The notes: generated by a model from the letters alone, not told the origin. A DNA stretch of 26,550 nucleotides from Nitrospinota bacterium (GCA_022562795.1 JADFOP010000030.1:1-26550); one strand, 5' to 3'. Positions 15,752-24,907 are shown, numbered from the stretch's first letter. Program-made: numbers and translations.

Positions 15752-16963
15752 GTGGAAGGAGCTCTGAGCGGTATCCGGGTGCTCGACTGTACCCGCGTTC
15801 TGGCGGGCCCCTATGCCACAATGGTGCTCGCCGACCTCGGGGCCGATGTCGTCAAGGTGGAGGAGCCGACCCGCGGTGACGAGGCCCGCGAAGTGGGGCC
15901 CTTCATAGGACGGCCAAGCGCCTACTTCATCTCCCTCAATCGGGGCAAGAAAAGCCTGACCCTCAACCTCAAGGAGCCCGACGGTCGGCAACTCTTCATC
16001 GAGCTGGCCGCAAAGGCCGACGTTGTGGTGGAAAATTTCCGGCCGGGCACGATGGAGCAGCTCGGCCTGGGCTACGAGACCCTCCGGGAGCGCAACCCCA
16101 GGCTCATCTATGCCGCCTGCAGCGGTTTCGGCCAAACCGGACCCTTAGCAGGCAGGGCCGCCTACGATATCGTCATCCAGGGAATGGGAGGCGTTATGAG
16201 CATTACCGGCACTCCGGGGGGTGAGCCGGTGCGTGTGGGAGTCTCCATAGGCGACATCACGGCGGCCTTCTTCACGGTGATTGGCATTCTAGCCGCCCTC
16301 CAGGCACGCGAACGCACCGGCGAGGGCCAGCTAGTCGACGTCGGCATGCTCGACAGCCAGGTCGCCATATTGGAGAACGCCATCATCCGCTTCACAACGA
16401 CCGGTGAGGTTCCTAAGCCGCTCGGAACCCGCCACCCATCCATCGCTCCCTTCGAAGCCTTCCCCGCAAAGGACGGCCACGTCATCTTCGCCGTGGGCAC
16501 GGCCCACTGGGGAGCGTTCTGCCGGGCCCTTGGCCAGGCCGAACTGGTTAACGAGGAGCGCTTCGCCACCAACGCACTTAGAGCAGAAAATGTCGAAGAG
16601 CTAACGGCGCTAATTGCCGAGGTCAGTCCCGAGAAGACCGTCGCAGAGTGGATAGCGGTTATGGAGGACTCCGGGGTGCCCTGCGGTCCCATCAACACGA
16701 TTGAAGAGGTGGCGTCTCACATCCAGGTGGCGGCCCGCGAGATGCTCGTGGAGGTAGAGCACGAAGGGATCGGGACCGTACGGATGGCCGGATGCCCGGT
16801 GAAGCTTTCGGCGACCCCCGGAGGCATCCAGGGCCCGGCCCCCGCGCTTGGGGAGCACTCCGAGACGGTCCTGGCCGAGTGGCTCGGGATGAGCTCCGAG
16901 GAGGTTTCGGCGCTACGAAAGTCGGGAGTTGTCAGCCCTGCCCACACGTGGGGGGAGGGTTAA
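15752..16963 (+). CDS. CaiB/BaiF (family III) CoA-transferase
   Basis: Moves CoA between carboxylic acids (formyl-CoA/oxalate, carnitine, or aromatic and dicarboxylic acids in relatives) or acts as a racemase in the AMACR branch. The 403-aa protein has the N-terminal GIRVLDCTRVLAGPYATMVL, the block ADVVVENFRPGTMEQLGLGY, SGFGQTGP (124-131), catalytic Asp168 in SIGDITAAF (compare Asp169 of formyl-CoA transferase) and EGQLVDVGMLDS (191-202). I chose GTG 15752, about 10 nt after GGGAGGGA, since homologs start close to SGIRVLD; an in-frame TTG at 15725 would add nine residues. It stands alone, convergent with the phospholipase gene, so the acid substrate cannot be inferred. Confidence 0.92.
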   Translation: MEGALSGIRVLDCTRVLAGPYATMVLADLGADVVKVEEPTRGDEAREVGPFIGRPSAYFISLNRGKKSLTLNLKEPDGRQLFIELAAKADVVVENFRPGTMEQLGLGYETLRERNPRLIYAACSGFGQTGPLAGRAAYDIVIQGMGGVMSITGTPGGEPVRVGVSIGDITAAFFTVIGILAALQARERTGEGQLVDVGMLDSQVAILENAIIRFTTTGEVPKPLGTRHPSIAPFEAFPAKDGHVIFAVGTAHWGAFCRALGQAELVNEERFATNALRAENVEELTALIAEVSPEKTVAEWIAVMEDSGVPCGPINTIEEVASHIQVAAREMLVEVEHEGIGTVRMAGCPVKLSATPGGIQGPAPALGEHSETVLAEWLGMSSEEVSALRKSGVVSPAHTWGEG

Positions 16964-17036
16964 CGGAGGTCACGCTATGCGGAAAGGAAACCGCTAGAGC
17001 AGCTCGCGGTGGCTCAGGCCTGGCTAATATTTGGAC

Positions 17037-18806
17037 TTACGCTTCTTCACCCCCGTCGGAATTCAACTCTCTTCCCCCGGTTCCCTGCGCCGGGGAGGCT
17101 TTTGGCTTCGTCACCTCGTTAAAGGCCCATTTGCGAATGAAGCCCTTTATTAACCAAACCCCAAACCTCAAGAACGAGTTCATGGACCTCGTTGCCCGCC
17201 CAGCGGCCCAGTCAAAAGCGTCATTGAACCACTCCCTGAAGGAGTTCTTCTCCTCATCGTTGAGGTCGGCGAAGGTAGCGTCCTTCAGACTTTTGTCGTA
17301 CCTGTAATTGAAGGTAGGATCCAGACCCCCTTTGAGACCAAACGCCTCGCCGTAATCATTCAGAATCTCATTACGGCAGTCAACCCGCCCGTGTCGGAAG
17401 TCGGCCACGCGGTAACGCTCGCTAAAAAATCCTCCAAAGTTCATCAGGAAATCGCCTGCCAAGGGCCCCTTCTGGCCTGACGGTGCCAGCAGGTAGAGCT
17501 TCATTTGCCGCTTGGCCCGAAGGCCCGAGGCGAGCTCAAGGGCGAGGATGAGAACCTTCATCAACGCCTGCTTGGATGGATCCCACTGGTTCGCGTTGAG
17601 GGTTTTCCAATAAGTTTGCTCGATACGCTGTAAGTTCTCCTCTCGCTCCTCGTCCACAGACGCCTGAGATGGCGGATCCTCGGTGTCGGCCTCGAGCTTC
17701 TCTCGCAGGAACTCGTCCACCTCCCTCGCCAAGACCTTTTCGCCCTCTTCCATCTGACGCTGACCGAGGTGATCCAGCAGCGTGCCGAAACACTCCAGCA
17801 GCGCCTCGAACCATTCCAGCCGGGTGTTGTAGCGGTGGGCGCGGAGAAAGTCTTTCGCCGACGACTCCGAAATGAACATCTCAACCAACCGTTTCCCGTA
17901 GGCCAGGAGCGATAACTCCTCCCGTGTGAAGTCCTCCACGTAGGACAATTTCGAGAGATAAGGATCGATGAAGAGAAAGAGACGCTCGCCTCCGGGCTCC
18001 TCGGCGTCCCGCGCCCGGGCCAGTTTGGCGGCCAACGCCAGTGGTTCGTTGTTAAAGGTCCCTCCGTCAGAGTAATGGAACCTCGTCATTGTTTTACCCT
18101 TAAACTTCTCCTGAAGCCACTTGCTGCCAAAGTCTTGTATCCGGCGCTCCACTTCCTTTGGCTCGAAGGCGAAGGGAAAGGCTCCTGAGGCCAGCGCTGC
18201 TTGACGCACCTTTGCCCAGACCTCTTCCAGCTTTTCATTATTCTGTCCTTGTTCTCCGGCTTCGGGCCCGACGCTGAACTCCACCCAGTCTGAAAAGATG
18301 GTGGAGAGAAACCCCTTTTCCGGGGCCGTCGGGGCGTTTTGATAGGGAACCGCGTAGGGCACGCCGTGGAAGTTGGCCAGGGTGAAGGCCATATCGACCC
18401 GCCGGAGGGATGCCCCGCAGATGCCCTGGTCGTTCTGAGCAATCGTCGGCGCGGTGAGCATGCGTTTGGCAATTATCCTAACCACACTATCATTTAAGAG
18501 GCTCAAGACCGGATCGTCGGAGTCAGGAAAGGAGCGCTGCAGGCCGGGCCAGCTGTTGCGCGACCGCCAATTGATACGCTCCACCCACGCTTCACGCAGT
18601 TTCGACACCATGCTCTTGTCATAGAGCAACGCCTTGGCAACCATGGCCGCCGTCATACTGCCCGCCGAGGCCCCCGCAATGACGTCGATGACGACCTTCT
18701 CATCCGAGGTGTTGTGTTGCAGGGCATAGAGAAGTTCGGTGAGGGCTCCGGCTATATAGGTCCCCAGGGACACTCCGCCTCCCATTACCAGCGCTATTTT
18801 TTTCAT
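17037..18806 (-). CDS. Patatin-like phospholipase, large form
   Basis: Ser-Asp dyad lipid acyl hydrolase. The 589-aa protein starts with the oxyanion-hole motif GGGVSLG (9-15), then nucleophile Ser47 in GASAG (45-49), the block LASGAFPFAF (205-214), and catalytic Asp247 in YSDGGTFNNEP (the DG dyad). The patatin domain therefore takes about the first 300 residues. The rest has a Glu-rich helical stretch (about 350-400) and an unassigned C-terminal part with YLLAPSGQKGPLAGDFLMNF and FRHGRVDCRNEILNDYGEAF, conserved-looking but not recognised, as in the longer bacterial patatins. No signal peptide is seen, so it is probably cytosolic or a secreted effector by another route. Start ATG 18806 follows AAGGGGGGAACC. 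Confidence 0.9.
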   Translation of the reverse strand: MKKIALVMGGGVSLGTYIAGALTELLYALQHNTSDEKVVIDVIAGASAGSMTAAMVAKALLYDKSMVSKLREAWVERINWRSRNSWPGLQRSFPDSDDPVLSLLNDSVVRIIAKRMLTAPTIAQNDQGICGASLRRVDMAFTLANFHGVPYAVPYQNAPTAPEKGFLSTIFSDWVEFSVGPEAGEQGQNNEKLEEVWAKVRQAALASGAFPFAFEPKEVERRIQDFGSKWLQEKFKGKTMTRFHYSDGGTFNNEPLALAAKLARARDAEEPGGERLFLFIDPYLSKLSYVEDFTREELSLLAYGKRLVEMFISESSAKDFLRAHRYNTRLEWFEALLECFGTLLDHLGQRQMEEGEKVLAREVDEFLREKLEADTEDPPSQASVDEEREENLQRIEQTYWKTLNANQWDPSKQALMKVLILALELASGLRAKRQMKLYLLAPSGQKGPLAGDFLMNFGGFFSERYRVADFRHGRVDCRNEILNDYGEAFGLKGGLDPTFNYRYDKSLKDATFADLNDEEKNSFREWFNDAFDWAAGRATRSMNSFLRFGVWLIKGFIRKWAFNEVTKPKASPAQGTGGRELNSDGGEEA

Positions 18807-18909
18807 GGTTCCCCCCTTGTTTCTAATGGCGTCACCAGTCCGTTGCCGCTCAGTGTTTCAACATATTTTTATCATACACAACAAATAAGGGATTACTAGC
18901 AGAGAGAGA

Positions 18910-19527
18910 CTAAAGGGCCTTGAAGAGGTAGAGCGCCCCGAGGCCCGCAAGGAAGACAGCGGATAAGCGCGGTAGGTGCCGCTCAAGTGCGTCGAAGCGT
19001 TGGCGTACGGCCTCGTAGGCCCATACGGCAGACAGGGTCAAACAGGTGATTGCAACCGTGACGGCCGTGGCATAAGTGAGCATCAAGGCAAGGCAGTTGA
19101 TCCCTGCCAGGCAGAGGGTCAGAAGGGCGATCTCCTCTTCGTGGACGAATCCCAAGATGAAGGCAAAGGTGGCCATCTGCCAGAGACTAGCTGGCGTCTT
19201 CTCATCCTCTGGATGGCGGTGGCTGCGGGCACTGGAGCGCCACATGTGAATGGCGAATAAAAGGAGGAGGGTTCCGGAAATAGCGCTAAGCGTTGATCCG
19301 GAGAGGAAGCCAAGGTGGGGGCGGAGGAAGAGGAAGATAAGGACCACCGCAAGGGATGAGATCAAATGAGCGGCCGAAAGAATTCCCGCCGTTACCAGCC
19401 CGGAAAGGTAGCGGCGGTTGCGGTTCACGGCGTAGACAGCAGCTACGGGCCAGCCATGGCCTGGCTCCACGCCGTGAAGGAAACCGATGGTCGCAGCTCC
19501 CAGGTAGACCGCTAGGATTTCATCCAT
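18910..19527 (-). CDS. Multi-pass membrane protein, NicO/RcnA-like metal transporter
   Basis: 205-aa protein with about six membrane segments. The N-terminal FLHGVEPGHGWPVAAVYAV matches the His-rich helix 1 signature of the NicO (nickel/cobalt efflux, RcnA-like) and related UreH/SafE-type transporters. A second region GILSAAHLISSLAVVLIF has the expected His in helix 2, and the loop between the third and fourth segments carries SHRHPEDEK, a possible metal-binding stretch. Helix 4 has GFVHEEEIALL, a conspicuous acidic-His cluster. Start ATG 19527 has AAAGGAGA 9 nt upstream. It lies 89 bp after ctaB on the same strand, so it may belong to the oxidase cluster and handle metal, but that is inference. 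Confidence 0.65.
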   Translation of the reverse strand: MDEILAVYLGAATIGFLHGVEPGHGWPVAAVYAVNRNRRYLSGLVTAGILSAAHLISSLAVVLIFLFLRPHLGFLSGSTLSAISGTLLLLFAIHMWRSSARSHRHPEDEKTPASLWQMATFAFILGFVHEEEIALLTLCLAGINCLALMLTYATAVTVAITCLTLSAVWAYEAVRQRFDALERHLPRLSAVFLAGLGALYLFKAL

Positions 19528-19616
19528 CCCCGGCGTCTCCTTTATCCCATCTCTACGCTGAGAACGAGGGACGACACGAGTCCCAGAACGTCGCCTTCAG
19601 CGTTCCCAGGTTCCAA

Positions 19617-20489
19617 CTAAAAGATGGTGTTTATTACTTTATCAAGGGATAGTAACGATATAACCGCAAGGGCATAAATATTTATTTCCCTGAATGCACA
19701 CCTGAATGAGGGCTCTTCACCCCGGGCCCTAAAAAAACGCATTGCACCCCACACCAGCCACAACGTCAACCCAAGGAGGGCAAGATTCGTAAGGGTGGTC
19801 CGAACCGTACCAAAAAGAGGGATCAAGAGGCATGTTACGGCCGTCGCCAAAATCCAAACGAATGTGATCTTTGAGAGCTGACCCGCGGTGAAGATACTCG
19901 TAAGGGAGGGGAGCCCCGCTTCCTCATAATCCTTTCCATAGGTCAACAGAAGAAGCCAGAAATGAGGCACCTGCCAGACAAAGAAGAAAAAGCACAGGGC
20001 CAAAATTTTCGGATCAAAGGGGCTCCCTCCGGCGGCGGCCCAACCCACCGCTGGCGGTATGGCGCCTACCAAAGCACCTGGTATAGCAGCGAAAGGGCTC
20101 CTTTTCTTTAGAGGAGTGTAAATCGCATTATACCAAAATGCGGCGAAAAGGCCCAAGCTGAGCGCAACGACGTTGGAGCCGACCAAAAGGATGAGGGAGC
20201 CGGACAGCATCGAGAGGAGGGCAATCGCCAACGCCTGGGGAGGGGTTAGTCTTCCGGAGGGTATAGGCCTACCTTTCGTCCTTTTCATCAAGGAATCGAT
20301 CTCTCCCTCCTGGTACTGATTGAGCGCCGAGGAGCCGCAGGCCAGCAAGAAGAGCCCTACCGTCGGGAATACGATTGCCAACGATACGCTATCGGCGGCG
20401 AGTATGTAGCCTGTGGCAGTGGAGAGTGCGGCAAGGAGAGCGATTCTTCCCTTGCTTAGGTCGAAGAATATCTTAAGGTAGCGCTGCAC
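19617..20489 (-). CDS. ctaB: Protoheme IX farnesyltransferase (heme O synthase)
   Basis: Transfers a farnesyl group to protoheme IX to make heme O, the precursor of heme A, for the oxidase encoded upstream. It is 290 aa with about nine membrane helices, typical of the UbiA superfamily. The prenyl-diphosphate/Mg site is LNQYQEGEIDSLMKRTKGRP, with Glu replacing the first Asp of the common NxxxDxxxD form, a variant known in heme O synthases. The second loop is WQVPHFWLLLLTYGKDYEEA followed by GLPSL. The start is GTG 20489; no ATG is nearby and the ribosome binding site is weak. It begins 18 bp after coxB. No ctaA (heme A synthase) is in the window. Confidence 0.93.
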   Translation of the reverse strand: MQRYLKIFFDLSKGRIALLAALSTATGYILAADSVSLAIVFPTVGLFLLACGSSALNQYQEGEIDSLMKRTKGRPIPSGRLTPPQALAIALLSMLSGSLILLVGSNVVALSLGLFAAFWYNAIYTPLKKRSPFAAIPGALVGAIPPAVGWAAAGGSPFDPKILALCFFFFVWQVPHFWLLLLTYGKDYEEAGLPSLTSIFTAGQLSKITFVWILATAVTCLLIPLFGTVRTTLTNLALLGLTLWLVWGAMRFFRARGEEPSFRCAFREINIYALAVISLLSLDKVINTIF

Positions 20490-20507
20490 ACCTAGTGATT
20501 CCCTTTA

Positions 20508-21416
20508 TTAATGTAACCCCTTCAAATAAGCGATAATCTGCTGAATCTCTTCATCCGTGATGAGGCCCTTTTGCGGGGGCATGATGGGGGGAAACCCTTT
20601 GACCACGTCCGCCATGGGTTCCATAATTGATTTTCGTATGTATTCCTCGTCCACGACAACGTCTCTCTCTGTGCCGCCAGTGACGACGGTCTCTTTCCTG
20701 CCGAAAATTCCCTTGAACGTTGGGCCTACCCTCGGGGTGCCGTCGGTGGTGTGACACGCCACACACCCTTTAATCTTCAGCAGCTCGGCTCCAAGATCCG
20801 CCTTCGAAACGAGGCCGTTGCCGACATACCATTCCTGGAACTTCTCCTCAGGCATCACCTCGACTTTCGCCATCATGTAGGAGTGGCGCATCCCGCAATA
20901 TTCCGCACATTGGGCATCATACGTGCCGACCATGGTTGGGGTAAACGAGATGTAGTTGTTCAATCCCGGGACGACATCCTCCTTGACTCGGAAAGCGGCA
21001 ACGTAAAAGGCGTGAAGGACGTCGAGGGATTCCAGCTCCAGCTTCACGGGTTTATTTACAGGCAGCTTCAAAACATCGCTCTGCTTTCCGTTTTCATACT
21101 CAAAGGCCCACGACCACATGCGGGCTGTAACCTTCACGACCGCAGCGTCCTTCGGAACTCTCCGCATCTCTTTAAAGCCAACCCACCCGTAGTAAAACAT
21201 CGACATGACTAGGATGGTGGGGATAACCGTCCACGTCACCTCAAGAAGGGTATGGCCCTCGATGTTGGCTGGCGGAATGTTCTTGCTTCGGCGGTACTTG
21301 AAAATAAAGTAGACCATCAAAAAAGTGATGGCCACCAATAAGACAACGGATATTCCAACGATGTAAAAGAAGACAAAGTCTACAGTGCCTGCAATGCTAG
21401 ACGCCTTGGGAATCAT
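20508..21416 (-). CDS. coxB: Cytochrome c oxidase subunit II with fused cytochrome c (caa3 type)
   Basis: Accepts electrons through its own C-terminal cytochrome c and passes them via CuA to subunit I. The 302-aa protein has two N-terminal membrane helices (about 12-40 and 60-80), then the cupredoxin domain with CuA ligands His135, Cys170, Glu172, Cys174, His178 and Met181 (VLHAF and CAEYCGMRHSYM), then a cytochrome c domain with CVACH (218-222) and axial Met279 (PPIMPPQKG). No Cys lipobox is seen at the start. I chose ATG 21416; the TAA of coxD continues into AAGG, giving it a ribosome site 7 nt upstream, and a GTG at 21419 would add one residue. Confidence 0.95.
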   Translation of the reverse strand: MIPKASSIAGTVDFVFFYIVGISVVLLVAITFLMVYFIFKYRRSKNIPPANIEGHTLLEVTWTVIPTILVMSMFYYGWVGFKEMRRVPKDAAVVKVTARMWSWAFEYENGKQSDVLKLPVNKPVKLELESLDVLHAFYVAAFRVKEDVVPGLNNYISFTPTMVGTYDAQCAEYCGMRHSYMMAKVEVMPEEKFQEWYVGNGLVSKADLGAELLKIKGCVACHTTDGTPRVGPTFKGIFGRKETVVTGGTERDVVVDEEYIRKSIMEPMADVVKGFPPIMPPQKGLITDEEIQQIIAYLKGLH

Positions 21417-21425
21417 CACCTGACC

Positions 21426-21722
21426 TTAGCGAAACAAGAAATCGAAATACGTCAGTCCTATAACGGTAGCCAAAGTGCCCAGGGCTACTAATACCATGAT
21501 TTTGAAAGTCCGGTCTTCGTGCCTGAGGTGCATGAAATGATTGGCCACGACCCACGATTTAAAGGTGGCAATGGCTAGGGCCACCAAGACACTGATCTGG
21601 CCTAACTCCAGGCCGGCTACGGCCACCGTGAGCACGGTCATCACCAGCAACGTTATCCATACAAAAATATAAGTTCCAAACTCGACAATGTGGTATTCGG
21701 GCTCTCCATGTCCATGCGCCAT
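21426..21722 (-). CDS. coxD: caa3-type cytochrome c oxidase subunit IV
   Basis: Small accessory membrane subunit of the oxidase. The 98-aa protein has three hydrophobic segments, a short His-rich start (MAHGHGEPEYH), and the family features VALAIATFKSWVVANHFMHL followed by FKIMVLVALGTL, where the Lys in helix 2 and the HFMHL motif match prokaryotic subunit IV. I moved the start to ATG 21722, since AAGGAG (21736-21731) stands 8 nt upstream, whereas the in-frame GTG at 21731 would overlap that site. It sits 13 nt after coxC and 9 nt before coxB. Confidence 0.92.
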   Translation of the reverse strand: MAHGHGEPEYHIVEFGTYIFVWITLLVMTVLTVAVAGLELGQISVLVALAIATFKSWVVANHFMHLRHEDRTFKIMVLVALGTLATVIGLTYFDFLFR

Positions 21723-21735
21723 CGCACCCACTCCT

Positions 21736-22350
21736 TCAGGTTATCAAGTAGAAGAGCGGAAAAAGAAAAATCCAGATGACATCAACGAGGTGCCAGTATA
21801 GGCCGGTATTCTCCAGCCATATAAAATCGGTTTTGTGGATCACCTCGTTGGCGACGTAATACAACATCCAACCCATCACCGCCACGCCCGCGAGAACGTG
21901 GATTCCATGCAAGCCCGTCATCACGTAGTAAAGGCTATAGAACAGGATCTCGCCTGGAGGGTGGTGTAGCATCTCGGGCGAGCTGGGATAGAGGCCGTGG
22001 CTGAACTTCGCCCCCCACTCAAAGTACTTGTTGACGAGGAACCCAAAGCCGCAAATGATCGTAATACTCAAACAATAGATGGACCACCGCTTATTTCCTC
22101 GTTGGATGAACGCGATGGAGAGCGCCATCGTTAGGCTGCTGGTCAGCAGGATGAGCGTGTTGAAGGTTCCGAGGAGCACATCCAGCTCCTGAGCCGCGTG
22201 ATGAAACTCTTCGGGGTGGACGGCGCGATAGACCGAATAGATGACGAACATCCCGCCGAACAGCATGACCTCCGTGAACAGGAAGATCCACATCCCCATC
22301 TTAGAGCTGGTGTAATCAACCCGCCAGACGTGGGCTTCTTCAGCGCTCAT
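21736..22350 (-). CDS. coxC: Cytochrome c oxidase subunit III
   Basis: Membrane subunit that supports proton uptake and stability of subunit I. The 204-aa protein shows SKMGMWIFLFTEVMLFGGMF, a GTFNTLILLTSSLTMALSIA helix pair, GLHGIHVLAGV and the C-terminal TGLYWHLVDVIWIFLFPLFY, all typical of subunit III of the shorter five-helix caa3 form. Start ATG 22350 overlaps the coxA stop by ATGA and has GGGAG 8 nt upstream; a longer in-frame start at 22365 would lie inside coxA and seems less likely. Confidence 0.95.
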   Translation of the reverse strand: MSAEEAHVWRVDYTSSKMGMWIFLFTEVMLFGGMFVIYSVYRAVHPEEFHHAAQELDVLLGTFNTLILLTSSLTMALSIAFIQRGNKRWSIYCLSITIICGFGFLVNKYFEWGAKFSHGLYPSSPEMLHHPPGEILFYSLYYVMTGLHGIHVLAGVAVMGWMLYYVANEVIHKTDFIWLENTGLYWHLVDVIWIFLFPLFYLIT

Positions 22351-23978
22351 TTGATCGGCTCCCATTCGAACTCATACGGACCCTTCGTCACGGTTGGGAT
22401 CTCCAAGAAGTTATGAGGCGTCGGGGGCGACTGAATCTGCCACTCCAAGGTGGCCCCACCCCAGGGGTTATCCTCCGCAGGCGGCCCACTCCATAGCCCC
22501 TTGGCTAAGTTCCAAAACATGAGGATCAGCCCGGCGATAAAAATCCAAGAGCCCACGGTGGAGACGACGTGACCGGAGTGGAACTTCGGAAGGTAATCAT
22601 AATATCGACGGGGCATCCCATCGAGGCCGAGCTTAAACATCGGGAAGTAGAGAACGTTGAACCCGACAAAGACGAGGAGCCACGCCCACTTTGCGACCAG
22701 CTCGTTGTACATCCGGCCAAACATCTTCGGGAACCAGAAATGGAGGGCCGCAAAGAGGGCAATCCCCGTTCCGCCAAAGACGATATAGTGGAAATGGGCC
22801 ACAACAAAATAGGTGTCATGAAGGTGGATGTCAGCGGCTACGGCCCCTTGCACCAAGCCGCTGAACCCACCGATGCAGAAGAAGAAAATAAACGCCAGGG
22901 CGTATAGAAAGGGCGAGGCGATCTCGATGGAGCCCCGGTACAAGGTGGCAACCCAGTTAAACACCTTAATGGCGCTGGGTATGGCCACGAGGAAGGTAAT
23001 AAAGGAAAAAACCATCCTAGCGGTGTCGCTCATCCCGCTGGTGAACATGTGATGACCCCAGACCAAGAAGCCAAAGGCCGCGATGGCAATGCTCGACCAC
23101 GCAATGGCTCTGTAGCCAAAGATGGTTCGCCTAGCAAAGACGGGGATGATCTCAGAGATGACGCCCATCCCCGGCAGAGCCATCACGTAGACCGCAGGAT
23201 GAGAGTATATCCAAAAGAGATGCTGAAAGAGGACAGGGTCGCCCCCCATGACGGGGTTAAACAGGCCGATTCCCACGACTCGTTCGAGGATGACGAGCAC
23301 GAGGGTAATCCCAATGATGGGGGTGGCCAGAACCTGCATCCAGGCTGTGGCGTAGACCGCCCAGACAAACAGGGGCAGGCGATACCAGGTCATGCCGGGG
23401 GCCCGGAGCCGGTGCACCGTGGTCAAGAAATTCAAGCCCGTCAAGATGGATGAAAATCCCAGCAAAAAGGCGGCAAAGAGGGCCATCGACGTGTTGGTGC
23501 CGGTCCTGAGGCTGTACGGAGCATAGAAGGTCCACCCCGTATCAGCGAACCCGCTTCCGGTGAACAGGGACGTGATGGCGACCGTGGCACCACTGATGAA
23601 CAGCCACCAGGAGAGCAGGTTGATCCGTGGGAAGGCCACATCTTCGGCCCCAATCATAATCGGCAGCAGGAAGTTGCCGAACGAGGCCGAAAGCCCCGGG
23701 ATGGCGAACATAAAAATCATGATGACGCCGTGAAGCGTGAACATTGAATTATACGTTTGGGGCCCCATGATGGTCCTGCCTGGGGCGATGAGCTCGATCC
23801 GGAGCAAAAACCCAAGGAGCACCGCAATAGCGAACAAGCTCAGCATGCTCGCCAGGTACAAGATGCCTATACGCTTGTGATCGGTTGAAAAAATCCATCC
23901 GAATATTCCGTTATACTTGCCCTTCACTTCATAAAAGCTGATCCCAGGATGAACCGCCACCGCCGCTTCGCCACTCAT
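22347..23978 (-). CDS. coxA: Cytochrome c oxidase subunit I, type A2 heme-copper oxygen reductase
   Basis: Catalytic subunit reducing O2 to water with proton pumping. The 543-aa, twelve-helix protein keeps all metal ligands: His83 and His397 (heme a), His395 (heme a3), and His260, His309, His310 (CuB), with the cross-linked Tyr264 in HPAVY. The K-channel Lys338 is in AIKVFNW, and the D-channel entry Asp113 in IGAEDVAFPR. Helix VI reads WIYSHPAVYV: the Glu of the common GHPEV motif is absent and Tyr-Ser precede the His, which defines the A2 group (as in Thermus caa3). Start ATG 23978 has AGAGGGG upstream, inside the end of the sco gene. Confidence 0.97.
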   Translation of the reverse strand: MSGEAAVAVHPGISFYEVKGKYNGIFGWIFSTDHKRIGILYLASMLSLFAIAVLLGFLLRIELIAPGRTIMGPQTYNSMFTLHGVIMIFMFAIPGLSASFGNFLLPIMIGAEDVAFPRINLLSWWLFISGATVAITSLFTGSGFADTGWTFYAPYSLRTGTNTSMALFAAFLLGFSSILTGLNFLTTVHRLRAPGMTWYRLPLFVWAVYATAWMQVLATPIIGITLVLVILERVVGIGLFNPVMGGDPVLFQHLFWIYSHPAVYVMALPGMGVISEIIPVFARRTIFGYRAIAWSSIAIAAFGFLVWGHHMFTSGMSDTARMVFSFITFLVAIPSAIKVFNWVATLYRGSIEIASPFLYALAFIFFFCIGGFSGLVQGAVAADIHLHDTYFVVAHFHYIVFGGTGIALFAALHFWFPKMFGRMYNELVAKWAWLLVFVGFNVLYFPMFKLGLDGMPRRYYDYLPKFHSGHVVSTVGSWIFIAGLILMFWNLAKGLWSGPPAEDNPWGGATLEWQIQSPPTPHNFLEIPTVTKGPYEFEWEPIK

Positions 23979-23983
23979 GAGCC

Positions 23984-24907
23984 TTACCCCTCTTTCCGTA
24001 TCTGTCTTTTTCCTGCCCTCGTTAAGAAAATGGCCAGCCCTATCAAAAAGACAATCATCGTGGTCCCGAACACTTTCAAGATATTAAACACGTATTTTTT
24101 GCCTTTGGGATCGTACGTGAAGCAGTATTGCAGAAACTTCGCGATGGTAGGGCCCGGTCTGCCCTCCGAAGCCTCGGCGAGCGCCATCTTAAGGTCGAAG
24201 GGCAAAAAGGTCTTTCCATACAGGTATCGGATGATTTTGCCTTCGCCAGAAAGGATGACCAGTGTAACGGAGTGATGGAAAACATCCTCTTTCCTTTGGA
24301 ACCGAAAGCCCGCCGCGTTGGTGAATTTCTTGATGTTCGCCCTATCCCCGGTCAAAAACCGCCACGCCTCCGGCGGATAGGGTTTTTCAATGGCCTTGAG
24401 ATAGTCCCTCTTATTCTTCGCCGCGTCGGCCGGTGTGTCGAGCTCGTCAAAGCTGACCGCCAGCGCACGGTACTCTTCGCCCGGCACCGCGTCTAATTTA
24501 CGCAAAACCTCAGAAACCCCGGTCAGCAGAAGGGGGCAGACATCGGTGCAACTATAATATACGAAAGAGACTATGGTGGGTCTATCGATGAGTTCCTTCA
24601 GGCTCACCTCTCGGCCATCCGAATCAACGAACGTCAAATCGAGGGGCACATAATCACCCAACTGCTCCTCAATGCCGATATAAGGCGCCTCGGCATCTTT
24701 CAGGGCATCATGGTCATGTCGGTCCGGTTCGGTAGGTTCTTGGGAGAGGGATCCGCCGTTTTGGGCATCGCCTCCCGGAGCGCGGAGGGCCGCTCCTTGG
24801 GGCTTTGTAGACTGTCCCTTGCCGGGCTCATGTCCCCAGGCCCAGGTGGCCGGCAAAAGAAGCGCCAGGGCCACAAAAAAAATAAAACGCCTCTTCTTCA
24901 CCCTCAT
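23984..24907 (-). CDS. SCO1/SenC-type copper chaperone for oxidase assembly
   Basis: Thioredoxin-fold protein that delivers copper to the CuA centre of CoxB. The 307-aa protein has a basic signal (MRVKKRRFIFF, ending in TWAWG), a linker of about 60 residues rich in Gly, Gln, Pro and with His-Asp pairs, then the SCO domain with Cys120/Cys124 in YSCTDVCP and His211/212 in DVFHHSVTL as copper ligands. A C-terminal membrane segment (about 280-300, GTTMIVFLIGLAIFLTR) anchors it, a common variant in such operons. I use ATG 24907 rather than the TTG at 24925, though the ribosome site is weak. It lies 5 nt upstream of coxA and is probably first in the operon. Confidence 0.92.
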   Translation of the reverse strand: MRVKKRRFIFFVALALLLPATWAWGHEPGKGQSTKPQGAALRAPGGDAQNGGSLSQEPTEPDRHDHDALKDAEAPYIGIEEQLGDYVPLDLTFVDSDGREVSLKELIDRPTIVSFVYYSCTDVCPLLLTGVSEVLRKLDAVPGEEYRALAVSFDELDTPADAAKNKRDYLKAIEKPYPPEAWRFLTGDRANIKKFTNAAGFRFQRKEDVFHHSVTLVILSGEGKIIRYLYGKTFLPFDLKMALAEASEGRPGPTIAKFLQYCFTYDPKGKKYVFNILKVFGTTMIVFLIGLAIFLTRAGKRQIRKEG

